Assembly: GCF_000428825.1 (NCBI RefSeq)
Contig: NZ_AUAR01000001.1
Location: 1 to 64,000, forward strand
DNA: 64,000 nt
Direction of reading: 5' to 3'
DNA from: Desulfomicrobium escambiense DSM 10707
GTDB taxonomy: Bacteria; Desulfobacterota; Desulfovibrionia; Desulfovibrionales; Desulfomicrobiaceae
A model generated the notes under the pieces. It did no database searches. It worked only from the letters and a program-made list of their open reading frames with translations, and was not told where the DNA came from. Numbering within the stretch: position 1 is the stretch's first letter; each line of letters opens with the position of its first letter. The position numbers and the translations under genes are program-made. This document shows, piece after piece, positions 8,318 to 16,927 of this stretch.

Positions 8318-9925
8318 CTAGCCGAGGATGGCTTTGAGGTCTTCGTCCGGGGTGGTGATGGGCTTGATGTCGAAGTTCTCGACCAGCACGTTCAGGACGT
8401 TGGGGGTGATGAAGGCCGGCAGGCTGGGCCCGAGGCGGATGCCCTTGATGCCGAGGGAAAGCAGCGTCAGCAGGATGGCCACGGCCTTCTGCTCGTACCA
8501 GGACAGGACCATGGACAGGGGCAGATCGTTCACGCCGCAGTTGAAGGCTCCGGCCAGGGCCACCGCGATCTGGATGGCCGAGTAGGCGTCGTTGCACTGG
8601 CCGACGTCCAGCAGGCGCGGGATGCCGCCGATGTCGCCGAGCTTCTTGTCGAAGAAGCGGAACTTGCCGCAGGCCAGGGTCAGGACCACGCAGTCGCTCG
8701 GAACCTTCTCGACGAACTCGGTGTAGTAGTTGCGGCCGGGCTTGGCGCCGTCGCAGCCCGCGACCAGGAAGAAGTGGCGGATGTCGCCGCCCTTGACCGC
8801 GGCGATGACCTTGTCGGCCACGCCCAGGACCGCGTTGCGGGCGAACCCGGTCAGGACGCTACCCTTGTCCTCGTCGGCGGCGAAGCCGGGCATTTCAAGG
8901 GCCTTGGCGATGACCTGGGTGAAGTCCTTGCCGACGTGGGTCACGCCGGGCCAGCCGACCAGACCGGTGGTGAAGATGTTGCCCTTGTAGGACTCGACCG
9001 GCTTCTGGATGCAGTTGGTGGTCATGAGGATGGCACCGGGGAACTCGGCGAATTCCTTCTGCTGGTTCTGCCAGGCCGTGCCATAGTGGCCGTGGAAGTG
9101 AGCGTGCTTCTTGAGCTCCGGGTAGCCGTGGCAGGGCAGCATCTCGCCGTGGGTGTAGATGTTGATGCCCTTGCCCGCGGTCTGCTCCAGGAGCATGGCC
9201 AGGTCCTTCAGGTCATGGCCGGAGACGAGGATGGCCTTGCCCTTCTTGGCGCCCAGGGGCACTTCCGTCGGGACTGGGTGGCCGTAGGTGCCGGTGTTGC
9301 CGCCGTCCAGGAGTTCCATGGCCTTGAGGTTCACCTGGCCGCACTCCATACACAGGCCGATGAGCTCTTCCAGGCCCAGCTTGTCCAGGCTCTTGGCCAG
9401 GGCGCGCTGCACGAATTCGTAGACGCTCTCGTCCTCGCGGCCGAGGATGGCGGCGTGGTCGGCGTAGGCGGCGACGCCCTTGAGGCCGTAGATGAGGATC
9501 TGCTTCAGGGAGCGAAGGTCCTCGTGGGCTTCCAGGGCTTCGGAGATATTGTGCTGTTCGCCCTGGGCCACGAGGCCTTCAAGGGTGGCGGCCGGGGCGA
9601 AGGTGGCGGCCGGGGTGGCGACATTGACGCCGGACTTGGCCTTGAGGGCCTCGCGGCGGGCCACGGCGTCCCTGATCAGGACTTCGAAGCGGGCCGGGTC
9701 GAAATCGACGTTGGTCAGGGTCGAGAAGACGCCTTCGTTGACGAAGCGGTTCAGGTCGGCTTCGGACACGCCCTTGGCGCGGGCCTGCACGGCCACTTCG
9801 GACAGCCCCTGCAGGGCGTAGATGAGAAGATCCTGGAGAGCGGCCACTTCGGGCTGCTTGCCGCACACGCCGACCTTGGTGCAGCCGGTTCCTTTGGCAG
9901 TCTGTTCACACTGGTTGCAAAACAT
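8318..9925 (-). CDS. hcp: Hybrid cluster protein (hydroxylamine reductase), class I
   Basis: Hcp is a cytoplasmic Fe-S protein with a cubane cluster and a hybrid Fe-S-O cluster. It acts on nitric oxide and hydroxylamine in nitrosative-stress defence. The N-terminus MFCNQCEQT...C...C has Cys at 3, 6, 15 and 21 (C-x2-C-x8-C-x5-C), the pattern of the class I [4Fe-4S] form from strict anaerobes. Hybrid-cluster signatures follow, such as LVAGCDGAKPGRNYYTEF and VLTLACGKFRF...LDVGQCNDAYSA. It is 535 aa with an AGGAGG ribosome-binding site. It is divergent from an oxidoreductase/ferredoxin pair, with two palindromic operators between them, which suggests control by a CRP/FNR-family regulator of the HcpR type. 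Confidence 0.96.
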   Translation of the reverse strand: MFCNQCEQTAKGTGCTKVGVCGKQPEVAALQDLLIYALQGLSEVAVQARAKGVSEADLNRFVNEGVFSTLTNVDFDPARFEVLIRDAVARREALKAKSGVNVATPAATFAPAATLEGLVAQGEQHNISEALEAHEDLRSLKQILIYGLKGVAAYADHAAILGREDESVYEFVQRALAKSLDKLGLEELIGLCMECGQVNLKAMELLDGGNTGTYGHPVPTEVPLGAKKGKAILVSGHDLKDLAMLLEQTAGKGINIYTHGEMLPCHGYPELKKHAHFHGHYGTAWQNQQKEFAEFPGAILMTTNCIQKPVESYKGNIFTTGLVGWPGVTHVGKDFTQVIAKALEMPGFAADEDKGSVLTGFARNAVLGVADKVIAAVKGGDIRHFFLVAGCDGAKPGRNYYTEFVEKVPSDCVVLTLACGKFRFFDKKLGDIGGIPRLLDVGQCNDAYSAIQIAVALAGAFNCGVNDLPLSMVLSWYEQKAVAILLTLLSLGIKGIRLGPSLPAFITPNVLNVLVENFDIKPITTPDEDLKAILG

Positions 9926-9997
9926 GAGGGGTAGCCTCCTGGGATGGTGTTGTCGTTTCCGTTGAGAAGGGGTTTACGGGCAACCCGCGCCGGGCGC

Positions 9998-10013
9998 TTT
10001 GACCCATGTCAAA
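9998..10013. promoter_or_regulatory. CRP/FNR-type operator 1 (HcpR-like site)
   Basis: TTTGACCCATGTCAAA is a near-perfect palindrome with TTGAC/GTCAA half sites, as expected for a CRP/FNR-family dimer. In sulfate reducers the regulator HcpR is known to control hcp through TTGAC-type palindromes. The centre lies about 80 bases upstream of the hcp start codon. The regulator gene itself is not in this window. Confidence 0.7.
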
Positions 10014-10090
10014 AAAGCTCTTTTCCCCGCGCCGGGACGGCCATGTCGTTCCCGTTGAGAAGAGCTTTACGCAGATGCTGCGACGCCGGC

Positions 10091-10106
10091 TTTGACCCAG
10101 GTCAAA
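10091..10106. promoter_or_regulatory. CRP/FNR-type operator 2 (HcpR-like site)
   Basis: TTTGACCCAGGTCAAA is the second copy of the palindrome, exactly 93 bases from the first. It lies about 120 bases upstream of the oxidoreductase start at 10227. Its position suggests one site per divergent promoter, or cooperative binding to both. Confidence 0.7.
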
Positions 10107-10226
10107 AAACGCGTGTTGCCCTCGCGCCAAGGACCGAACCCTTGTGAACGATTGCTCTTTCTTGACAAAGCACCGGCCCCGGCACAGACGTTGAGCATAC
10201 GTGCATCCAGCCATAGGGAGCGACTC

Positions 10227-11309
10227 ATGGACCCCATCAACTTCAATTTTCTCTGCTCCGAGCCGGCCATGCCCAACGGCCGCAGCGTCGGCATCATCGG
10301 CGCCGGCCCGTCGGGCCTGGCCGCCACGGGCTACCTGTCCTGCCTGGGCTACCAGGTGGAGGTCTACGACAAGCTGCCCAAGCCCGGCGGCCTCATGCTC
10401 TTCGGCATCCCCGGCTACCGCATCCCCAAGGAGCGCATCGACCTCGGCGCGCGAAGGCTGGAGCGGCAGGGCGGCGTCATCTTCCACACCCACACCAAGA
10501 TCTGCTGCAGCGGCCCCCTCCACGACGAGGAGGGTGACCATTTCTGTCGCGAGATCCTGGGCTTCGGCGACATGGTCAAGAAGCACGACGCCATCATGAT
10601 CTGCACGGGTTCCTGGCGCTCCCGCAAGTTGGGCATCCCCGGCGAGAACCTGCCCGGCGTCTTTTCGGGTCTTGAGTTCCTCTTCCCCATCCGCGCCGTC
10701 AAATACAGCGCGCCCAACGTCAAGCTGCCCGACGTGCAGGGCAAGGCCGTGGCCGTCATCGGCGCCGGCCACTCGGCCGTCGACGTGGCCCACAGCGCCA
10801 TCCATCTCGGCGCGGCCAAGGTCTACCACATCTACCGCCGCACCAGCCGCGAGGCGCCGTGCGGTTCCTTCGAGATCGAGCAGTTGAAGGCCATGGGCGT
10901 GGAATGGCTGGAGCGCAGCACTCCCGTGCGTGTCCTGGGGGAGGGCAGAGTCGAGGGCCTGGAGATTTCGCGTCCCGGCAAGGACGGGCCGGAGAACATC
11001 GTCCTGCCCGTGGACCTGGTGGTGGCGGCCATCGGCGAGGTGGCCACGCCGCCCTTCGCCAAGGAGCTGGGCCTTGAGAACGTGCGCAAGGGCGAGGTGC
11101 GCTGGCTGCACATGACGGCCATCGAGAACGTCTTCGTGGCCGGCGACGCCTTGAGCGGACCGAGCAAGATCGGCAAGGCGGTCTACAGCGGCCTGCGCGC
11201 GGCCCGGTCCTTGGCCAACTGGCTGGACCTCAAGGCCCAGGACCGCCTGGACGCCTACGACTACAACGACCTCGTGGCCAACGAGGCCGGATTCGGGAGG
11301 CAGGCATGA
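10227..11309 (+). CDS. GltD-like FAD-dependent pyridine nucleotide oxidoreductase
   Basis: This 360-aa protein has an FAD-binding Rossmann motif GIIGAGPSGLAA near the N-terminus, the family motif PGGLMLFGIPGYRIP, a second nucleotide-binding motif AVIGAGHSAVDVA and the FAD-closing VFVAGDAL. This is the layout of the glutamate synthase small-chain family, whose members pass electrons between NAD(P)H and Fe-S proteins. The start at 10227 has AGGGAG upstream; the open frame 45 codons further up runs through operator 2 and was rejected. The next gene, a polyferredoxin, overlaps by four bases, so the two probably form one electron-transfer unit serving Hcp. That last step is inference. Confidence 0.88.
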   Translation: MDPINFNFLCSEPAMPNGRSVGIIGAGPSGLAATGYLSCLGYQVEVYDKLPKPGGLMLFGIPGYRIPKERIDLGARRLERQGGVIFHTHTKICCSGPLHDEEGDHFCREILGFGDMVKKHDAIMICTGSWRSRKLGIPGENLPGVFSGLEFLFPIRAVKYSAPNVKLPDVQGKAVAVIGAGHSAVDVAHSAIHLGAAKVYHIYRRTSREAPCGSFEIEQLKAMGVEWLERSTPVRVLGEGRVEGLEISRPGKDGPENIVLPVDLVVAAIGEVATPPFAKELGLENVRKGEVRWLHMTAIENVFVAGDALSGPSKIGKAVYSGLRAARSLANWLDLKAQDRLDAYDYNDLVANEAGFGRQA

Positions 11310-11803
11310 GCTGCGGCAAGACCCTCTACATCGACTACAGCCTGTGCATCGGCTGCGAGACCTGCGAATACGTGTGCCGCTTCACCCACGACACCTCGCG
11401 CATCCACATGACGCGCACCGTGGACGGCGTCATGGTGCCCCTGTACTGCCTGCACTGCGAGAACCCCAAGTGCGCCAACGCCTGTCCGCGCGGCGCCCTG
11501 AAGAAGGACAAGGACGGGGCCGTCATCCTGCAGCCCATGCTCTGCCGCGGCTGCCAGACCAAGAACTGCATCCTGGCCTGCCCCCACAGCGCCATGTTCG
11601 AGACGGACCGCGGAGTCATGGTCGCCAAGTGCGACATGTGCGCCCAGCGCCGCCAGGTCGGCATGGGTCCGGCCTGCGTGGAGATGTGCCCCTGCGCGGC
11701 CATCCGCTATGTGGACCGCGACGAGATCCCGTCCCTGGAGACGGAGAAGTCGAAGCAGGCGCACCAGAAGGTCCTGGAGCATCTGAAGATGCCGGGGAAA
11801 TGA
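11306..11803 (+). CDS. 4Fe-4S polyferredoxin (electron-transfer subunit)
   Basis: This 165-aa protein has the Cys layout of HycB/DmsB-type ferredoxins: CIGCETCEYVC, CLHCENPKCANACP, CRGCQTKNCILACP and CDMC...CVEMCPC. That is enough for about four [4Fe-4S] clusters. No signal peptide is seen, so it should be cytoplasmic. Its ATG overlaps the stop codon of the flavin oxidoreductase (ATGA), indicating a two-gene operon. A ferredoxin-like gene beside hcp is known in Desulfovibrio and would fit as the Hcp electron donor. Confidence 0.9.
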   Translation: MSCGKTLYIDYSLCIGCETCEYVCRFTHDTSRIHMTRTVDGVMVPLYCLHCENPKCANACPRGALKKDKDGAVILQPMLCRGCQTKNCILACPHSAMFETDRGVMVAKCDMCAQRRQVGMGPACVEMCPCAAIRYVDRDEIPSLETEKSKQAHQKVLEHLKMPGK

Positions 11804-11839
11804 GCCGGTTCCGACCGCTCTGGAACCCGCACTGCAGAA

Positions 11840-11869
11840 AAGGCCCGCTTTCGATGGAAGGCGGGCCTT
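11840..11869 (+). terminator. Terminator after the polyferredoxin gene
   Basis: AAGGCCCGC (11840-11848) pairs with GCGGGCCTT (11861-11869), with further inner pairing. TGCTGTTTTCC follows on the plus strand. Confidence 0.7.
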
Positions 11870-11929
11870 GCTGTTTTCCAGGCGCGGAGCCGTTTGCAGT
11901 GGAGCCGGGGGCTGCGGATGGGCGGCCGT

Positions 11930-12979
11930 TCAGGCCTTGGCTCGCTTCTGGACCGACCTGACGAGGCGGCCGAAGGCCTTGTCCTTTCTGCGTCTGTCCA
12001 GGGCGGACATGGCGGCGTGGTCCGATTCCTTTTTGAGCTTCATGTAGTTGGCCAGGCGTTCCTCCGGCAGTTCGCCGCGTTCCATGGCAGCCCGCACGGC
12101 GCAGCCGGGCTCGTGGCGGTGCGTGCAGTCGGCGAAGCGGCAGGCGGCGGCCAGTTCCGCCAGCTTTCCGAAACCCGCGTCGACGTCGCCTCCGCCGCCG
12201 AGGACGCCCAGTTCGCGCATGCCGGGCGTGTCGATGAGCATGGCGCCGGAGTCGAGCAGGATGAGCCGGCGGCGGGTCGTCGTGTGGACTCCCTCGCCAG
12301 AGCCGCTGACGGCGCGGGTCGCGAAAGCCTCCAGCCCCAGCAGGCGGTTGACGATCGTCGTCTTGCCCACGCCCGAGGAGCCGAGCAGGCAGTGGGTTTT
12401 GCCTGGCTCCATGGCCGCGCGCAGCCCGTCGTACCCCGCGCCGGTCACGCTGCTGATTTCCATGACCCGCGCCTTGGTCACTGTGGACACGAGGGCTCGC
12501 AAGCGCTCCAGTCCCTCCGGGTCGAGCAGGTCCGTCTTGGTCAGGAGAACTATGGGCTCGACTCCGCCGTCCGCGGCCATGACCAGGTAGCGTTCCAGTC
12601 GGTTGGGGTTGAAGTCGAAATGGCAGGCCTGGATGATGAAGGCCGTGTCGACGTTGGCTGCGATCATCTGTTCCCGGGTGTCCTCGCCTGCGGCCCTGCG
12701 ACGCAGGAAGGTTCTGCGCGGCAATACCTCATGGATGAAGGCCGCCCGGCCGTTGTCGTAGTACTGTGCCGACACCCAGTCACCGACGCAGGGCAGGTCC
12801 GCCGCCCGGTCGGTCAGGTACGAGATCCTTCCGCACAGTTCCGCCTCCGCCTCTCCAGATTCGTTCCGGACTCGATACGATCCTCGGTCCACGGCACACA
12901 CGCGGGCCGGGACGCTGCCGTCCATCTCCCGGACCCGGGTCGTGAACCAGGGATCGAAACCAAGGCGTTGCAGGGTCAT
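11930..12979 (-). CDS. rsgA: Ribosome small subunit-dependent GTPase RsgA (YjeQ)
   Basis: RsgA is a circularly permuted GTPase that checks late 30S subunit maturation. The 349-aa protein shows an N-terminal OB-fold and the permuted order of GTPase motifs: G4 LLTKTD, then G1 GSSGVGKTTIVNRL, then G3 DTPGMREL. A C-terminal zinc site follows (CRFADCTHRHEPGC). The start at 12979 was chosen because the protein then begins MTLQRLGFDPWF, near the family start. The upstream open frame overlaps the methyltransferase. The 11-base gap to that gene suggests co-transcription. Confidence 0.94.
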   Translation of the reverse strand: MTLQRLGFDPWFTTRVREMDGSVPARVCAVDRGSYRVRNESGEAEAELCGRISYLTDRAADLPCVGDWVSAQYYDNGRAAFIHEVLPRRTFLRRRAAGEDTREQMIAANVDTAFIIQACHFDFNPNRLERYLVMAADGGVEPIVLLTKTDLLDPEGLERLRALVSTVTKARVMEISSVTGAGYDGLRAAMEPGKTHCLLGSSGVGKTTIVNRLLGLEAFATRAVSGSGEGVHTTTRRRLILLDSGAMLIDTPGMRELGVLGGGGDVDAGFGKLAELAAACRFADCTHRHEPGCAVRAAMERGELPEERLANYMKLKKESDHAAMSALDRRRKDKAFGRLVRSVQKRAKA

Positions 12980-12990
12980 GGCGGTTCTCA

Positions 12991-13698
12991 CTAGCTTCGC
13001 TTTTCGCCGATCAGGCCGTGGGTGGCGAAGTAGCGGCCTCGTTCCATGTCCATCATGGCCACGTCGGTCCTGGCGTGTTCGTTGTCGCTCTCCAGCCATT
13101 CGGCCCACGCCTGGTCATGGCAGCTCATGTCGAAGGCCTCGCGCAGGGTCAGGCCCGTGCATTGCAGACACAGTTCCCTCCACCACTGCAGAGTGCAGAA
13201 GTTCATGCCGTCCACCCAGTAGGGGCGCAGGTCGTCCGGCACGGCGTCGAAGGCGCGACGCAGTCCGGGGACGCCCACCGCGAGCAGGCCGCCGGGCCTG
13301 AGCAGGGGGAGCAGGTGCGTACCCAGGAAGGCCGAATCGGCGGCGAAGTAGTGCCAGGCGTCGATGCTGATCACGGCGTCGAAGGACTCCGGTTCGAAGG
13401 GCAGGGCGCGGGCCTCGCAGTGCACGGCCGTGACGCGGTCCTTCAGGCCCGCCTCGGCGAAGCGCCGGGCGTTGTCCTCGGCCGGGGTCCACAGGTCGGC
13501 GGCAGTCACGGTGCAGCCGTACCCCCTGGCCAGGGCCATGGAGGTCAGGCCCATGCCGCAGCCCAGGTCCAGCACGCGGGCCTCGGGCGGCAGGTCTAAG
13601 CGGGCGAGCAGTTCGTCCAGGATGCGCAGGCAGTTGGGCCCCATCATGGTTTCAAGCTGGTATTGGCGGGAAAACAGCGTGGTCGAATCGAAAGTCAT
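12991..13698 (-). CDS. Class I SAM-dependent methyltransferase
   Basis: This 235-aa protein has a Rossmann-type SAM-binding motif I (VLDLGCGMGLTSMALA) and the following acidic residue (VTAADLW). It also has the motif IV region AVISIDAWHYF and the post-motif GGLLAVGVPG. These mark a class I small-molecule or ubiquinone-type methyltransferase. The substrate cannot be told from the sequence. It lies directly upstream of rsgA in the same direction. Confidence 0.85.
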   Translation of the reverse strand: MTFDSTTLFSRQYQLETMMGPNCLRILDELLARLDLPPEARVLDLGCGMGLTSMALARGYGCTVTAADLWTPAEDNARRFAEAGLKDRVTAVHCEARALPFEPESFDAVISIDAWHYFAADSAFLGTHLLPLLRPGGLLAVGVPGLRRAFDAVPDDLRPYWVDGMNFCTLQWWRELCLQCTGLTLREAFDMSCHDQAWAEWLESDNEHARTDVAMMDMERGRYFATHGLIGEKRS

Positions 13699-13781
13699 GG
13701 TCGCATCTCCGTGTTTGTTTGATCGCGGAGTACACGAATGCGGCGCGTCCGTCGCGCCCCTGAACGGTTGTAAAACGAAAA

Positions 13782-13808
13782 AGCGCCACGGGGCGGGCCC
13801 GTGGCGCT
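13782..13808 (-). terminator. Intrinsic terminator of the CD3324-like gene
   Basis: AGCGCCACGGG (13782-13792) pairs perfectly with CCCGTGGCGCT (13798-13808) around a 5-nt loop. On the minus strand TTTTTCGTTTTAC follows. Confidence 0.88.
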
Positions 13809-13812
13809 GTGT

Positions 13813-14088
13813 TCACCTTCCGGCGGTTCGTGCGCTCAGAATTCTGGCGATGGTCTTGGGCGAGAGGTAGAACTGCTCGGCCAGTTCCCGCACTCCCATG
13901 CCCCGGGCGTGCCGGGCATGGATCTCGCGGTTCCTGGCCGCGATTTCGGCGCGCGTCCGCGTGCGCTCCCCCCAGGCCTTCCTGCGGTCATCCCGGCGCG
14001 GGATGTACACGCATTGGCCGTCGACATACTTCTGCACTGCCTCCAGAACGGTTTTCGGCAAGACTTCCGTGGCGTTGGTGTAGCCCAT
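13813..14088 (-). CDS. Small HTH protein, CD3324 family
   Basis: This 91-aa protein begins MGYTNATEVLPKTVLEAVQK and continues YVDGQCVYIPRR, the start typical of CD3324-family proteins. It ends with a helix-turn-helix (VRELAEQFYLSPKTIARIL) like that of Mor-type activators. It is likely a small DNA-binding regulator of unknown target. It stands alone, with its own terminator. The 240-base gap upstream (14089-14327) contains a 10-bp hairpin (14265-14274 with 14286-14295) and no recognisable gene. Confidence 0.75.
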   Translation of the reverse strand: MGYTNATEVLPKTVLEAVQKYVDGQCVYIPRRDDRRKAWGERTRTRAEIAARNREIHARHARGMGVRELAEQFYLSPKTIARILSARTAGR

Positions 14089-14327
14089 GATGCTCCTCCT
14101 CGTGATGCGCTGGTTGAGGACGGGGCAGGGGCCACGAAACCGGTCAGATCACCGGGCGTCGCCCCTGCGGAGCGTGCCGACAAAATCCTTCGATGCGCTG
14201 AACATCCAGACTCCGGGGTTAAAGGGTTGCAGCGGGACGTTGTCCCGATCGGAAGTCCGCATAGCGCGGGGAGGGAGCGTTGTCACCTCCCCGCGGCGGG
14301 CCTTTCGGGTTGAGGAGAGGGCCTGGG

Positions 14328-15188
14328 CTATTTGCCCAGCGTCCCCATGATGCCGCGCACGGCGGCCGGCAGGTCGGCGGGCAGGACCACGACCTTGGCG
14401 TTGTCCGTCTCGGCCATCTTGCGCATGGCGTCCACGTAGCGCTGGCCCAGGAGGAAGACCAGGGGCAGCTCGCCGGACTTGGCCGCCTCGGCCACCTTTT
14501 CGATGGCCGCGCGGTCGGCCTCGGCCAGGACGACCTTGGCCTGGGCGTCGCGCTTGGAGGCCTCCAGACGGCCGTCGGCCTGGAGAATGGCTGCGGTCTT
14601 GTCGCCCTCGGCCCGGGTCACGGTGGCGCGGCGGGCGCGCTCGGCCGCGGCCTGCTCCTCCATGGCCCGCTGCATGGTCTGGGAGGGGTTGATATCCTGG
14701 ATCTCCACGGTCTTGAGCATGATACCCCAGTCGGAGATGTCGTCGGAGATGGCCTCTTTCAGCTTGGACTTGATCATGTCGCGCGAGGACAGGGCGTCGT
14801 CCAGGTCCATCTCGCCGACGATGGAACGAAGCGAGGTCTGCACCAGGGTCTGGATGGCGATGCGGTAGTCCTCGACGCCGTAGACGGCCTTCTCGGGGGA
14901 GACGATGTTGATGTAGGCCACGGCGTTGGTGATGATGACGGCGTTGTCGCGGGTGATGACGTCCTGGGAGGGGATGTCCAGGACGATGTCCTTGGTGGTC
15001 ACCTTGAAGGCCACGGTGTCCATGTAGGGGATGATGATGTTCAGGCCCGGGGCCAGGGTGGTGTGGTACTTGCCCAGACGCTGGACCACGTACTTGTACC
15101 CCTGGGGCACGAGGCGCACGCCCATGGCGATGGTCACGATGACGAGGAAAAGCAGGAAGATGACGACGGTGAGTCCCGGACTGAACAT
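14328..15188 (-). CDS. SPFH/band-7 (stomatin-like, QmcA-type) membrane protein
   Basis: This 286-aa protein has one N-terminal membrane segment (VVIFLLFLVIVTIAMGV) followed by the SPFH domain with VPQGYKYVVQRLGKYHTTL and DIPSQDVITRDNAV. A long Ala/Glu-rich coiled coil comes next (EEQAAAERARRATVTRAEGD). Family members form oligomeric rings in membrane microdomains and act in membrane-protein quality control. It pairs with the NfeD-type gene directly upstream, a widely conserved SPFH/NfeD gene pair. Confidence 0.9.
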   Translation of the reverse strand: MFSPGLTVVIFLLFLVIVTIAMGVRLVPQGYKYVVQRLGKYHTTLAPGLNIIIPYMDTVAFKVTTKDIVLDIPSQDVITRDNAVIITNAVAYINIVSPEKAVYGVEDYRIAIQTLVQTSLRSIVGEMDLDDALSSRDMIKSKLKEAISDDISDWGIMLKTVEIQDINPSQTMQRAMEEQAAAERARRATVTRAEGDKTAAILQADGRLEASKRDAQAKVVLAEADRAAIEKVAEAAKSGELPLVFLLGQRYVDAMRKMAETDNAKVVVLPADLPAAVRGIMGTLGK

Positions 15189-15204
15189 GGTGTGCCTCCT
15201 GGGC

Positions 15205-15660
15205 TTATTTGTTGCTTTTGGGGACGACGATCAGGGTGTTCCCCGAGACGTCGCGAATCTGGACCCGGTCGCCGATGCGTACGGGTTCGTCACAGATGAA
15301 CGACCATTCGTCCGACCCCAGCAGGGGCTTGGAGAACCGCACGGTGCCGCGCCTGTCGCCCTCGGGCTCCCGGATGACCTGGCCGGTTTCGCCCAGCAGG
15401 GCCTCGCGGGACATGCCGGCGCGGGTCTTGTCGGTCATGCGCGGTTTCATGACCAGGAACCAGAAGGCCGTCAGCAGGGCTGAAAACAGCGCCCAGAGCA
15501 GAAGCTGGGCCGTTAGCCCCAGGGCCGGGACGACCCACAGGAGCCCCCCGACGGCCAGGGCGCCCAGACCGAACCAGAAGATGGTGAAACTCGGGACGAA
15601 GAGCTCGGCAATGATGAGAATCATGCCGAAAACAAGCCAATGCCAGTACTGAAGGTCCAT
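15205..15660 (-). CDS. NfeD-family membrane protein
   Basis: This 151-aa protein has N-terminal membrane helices (WLVFGMILIIAELFVPSF, then a Gly-rich pair) and a C-terminal OB-fold domain (LLGETGQVIREPEGDRRGTV, then WSFICDEPVRIGDRVQI). That is the short NfeD form. It lies 16 bases upstream of the SPFH gene, has an AGGAG ribosome-binding site and is the first gene of the pair. Confidence 0.88.
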   Translation of the reverse strand: MDLQYWHWLVFGMILIIAELFVPSFTIFWFGLGALAVGGLLWVVPALGLTAQLLLWALFSALLTAFWFLVMKPRMTDKTRAGMSREALLGETGQVIREPEGDRRGTVRFSKPLLGSDEWSFICDEPVRIGDRVQIRDVSGNTLIVVPKSNK

Positions 15661-16065
15661 GGTTTCTCCTGTGTGGAGTGATTGTTCGTCGCCTGCTGTG
15701 TCTAGCTATCAGGGTCGGGCCCGTAAATCCAGGAGCGCTTCGCCGCCGTTCTCCCGGCTGGGGCGCCCGACTTTCCCTTCCCCCGGTCGATGGCCTTCCC
15801 GTCCGATGCGGATGACCGGCCCATACGGCTCGTTTCCGCTCGTACACGTCTTGGTAGTCACTCTTTTTCGGTTCGCAATCCCGGCGGACGGGTGTCGTGG
15901 CCGTGTTCGCCCTGCGTGCGCATCCCACACGGACACAACTCTCCAGCTGCTGGAAATTATGTAAAGTATGTAGTGTCTGCAATTTCAATATACAAGTGTC
16001 CTCGGATTCACTTTCCGCGCTCAACTTCATATTCTTAATAAGAAAATGATACGAAGGAGGGAACC
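15661..16065. other. Intergenic region between divergent genes
   Basis: This 405-base gap separates the NfeD/SPFH pair (-) from the papain-like peptidase (+). The last 120 bases are AT-richer and probably carry the promoters. No convincing coding frame, RNA gene or strong hairpin is seen. Confidence 0.5.
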
Positions 16066-16851
16066 GTGGCTGAATTCAGAACGCGCATTCTCAACTGCAC
16101 ACCATCCCGGAACACGGCATCGGATTGGACTTTCGAGGACGCCGCGGCAGCGGACCTGACGGACATGGAGCTGCCCCTGCCCGAATCCAGGGATCTGCGT
16201 GAACCGCTGTGGTGGGGGGTGGACGATCAGGGCGAGACGGGGTCCTGCGTCGGGTGGGCGGCGGCCAATTCCGTGCTCAGATGGCATTTCGTCAAGGCGG
16301 GCCTGCTGCCCGATTTCGAGAGGCTTTCAGCCCGGTATCTCTGGATGGCTGCCAAAGAGGTCGACGAGTACACGTCCTTCCCGACCACGTTCATCGAGAT
16401 CGCCGGGACCAGCATCAAGACGGCCCTGGACATCGTCCGCAAGTTCGGCGCGGTGCCCGAGTCCGTTCTGCCGTTCGGCGAGGCGTCCCTCTTTCAGGGC
16501 CGCCCTAACTCCTTCTACGCCCTGGCCGCACGTTTCAAGATATCCAGCTATTTTTCCCTGGGCACGGACCCGCGCAAGTGGAGGGAGTGGATCGCCTTCA
16601 ACGGGCCCATCCTGACCCGTCTGAACGTTGACGATACGTGGTACCGGGCCACGGAGAACAAGGGGAGGCTTGAAGCCTACCGGGCCGATACGGCGGGCGG
16701 CGGGCATGCTGTGGCTCTCGTCGGCTACGACCGCGAGGGTTTCGTCGTCCGCAACACCTGGGGCGAGAGATGGGGCGACCATGGCTTCGGCTACGCTTCC
16801 GACGCCTATGCGCGGGAGGCGTTCACGGAACTCTACGGCGTGGTCATGTGA
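16066..16851 (+). CDS. Papain-like (C1A) cysteine peptidase
   Basis: This 261-aa protein carries the papain-family catalytic set: Cys61 in QGETGSCVGWAAANS, His214 in GGGHAVALVGY and Asn230 in VRNTWGERWGDHGFGY. A Gln before the Cys fits the oxyanion hole. There is no signal peptide or propeptide, so it would act in the cytoplasm or be exported another way. The start is GTG at 16066 with AAGGAGG eight bases upstream. The next gene, a small membrane protein, follows by 76 bases. The biological substrate is unknown. Confidence 0.88.
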   Translation: MAEFRTRILNCTPSRNTASDWTFEDAAAADLTDMELPLPESRDLREPLWWGVDDQGETGSCVGWAAANSVLRWHFVKAGLLPDFERLSARYLWMAAKEVDEYTSFPTTFIEIAGTSIKTALDIVRKFGAVPESVLPFGEASLFQGRPNSFYALAARFKISSYFSLGTDPRKWREWIAFNGPILTRLNVDDTWYRATENKGRLEAYRADTAGGGHAVALVGYDREGFVVRNTWGERWGDHGFGYASDAYAREAFTELYGVVM

Positions 16852-16927
16852 GGCGTCTTGCCGTCCGGCATGTTCGCGCCGGACAGGACCGGGTTGAGCC
16901 GGATACGTGAAACGAACGGAGGTGTAC

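Larger units (their letters stand above)
9951..10109. repeat. Tandem regulatory repeat (period 93 bp) between hcp and the oxidoreductase
   Basis: Two copies, 9951-10016 and 10044-10109, are aligned without gaps. Each begins with a conserved box (TGTCGTTYCCGTTGAGAAG, continuing to TTTACG) and ends with a conserved box (CTTTGACCCAKGTCAAAAAA). The 19 bases or so between the boxes have diverged, so selection seems to hold the two boxes. The 9926-10226 gap holds no gene. Confidence 0.75.

Noticed and set aside
5180-9934. Several long plus-strand open frames (for example 5180-6541, 6912-8168, 8198-9934)
   Set aside because: They are antisense shadows of the NifA-type, YihY-like and hcp genes, with Gly/Ala/Asp/His-rich composition and no ribosome-binding sites.
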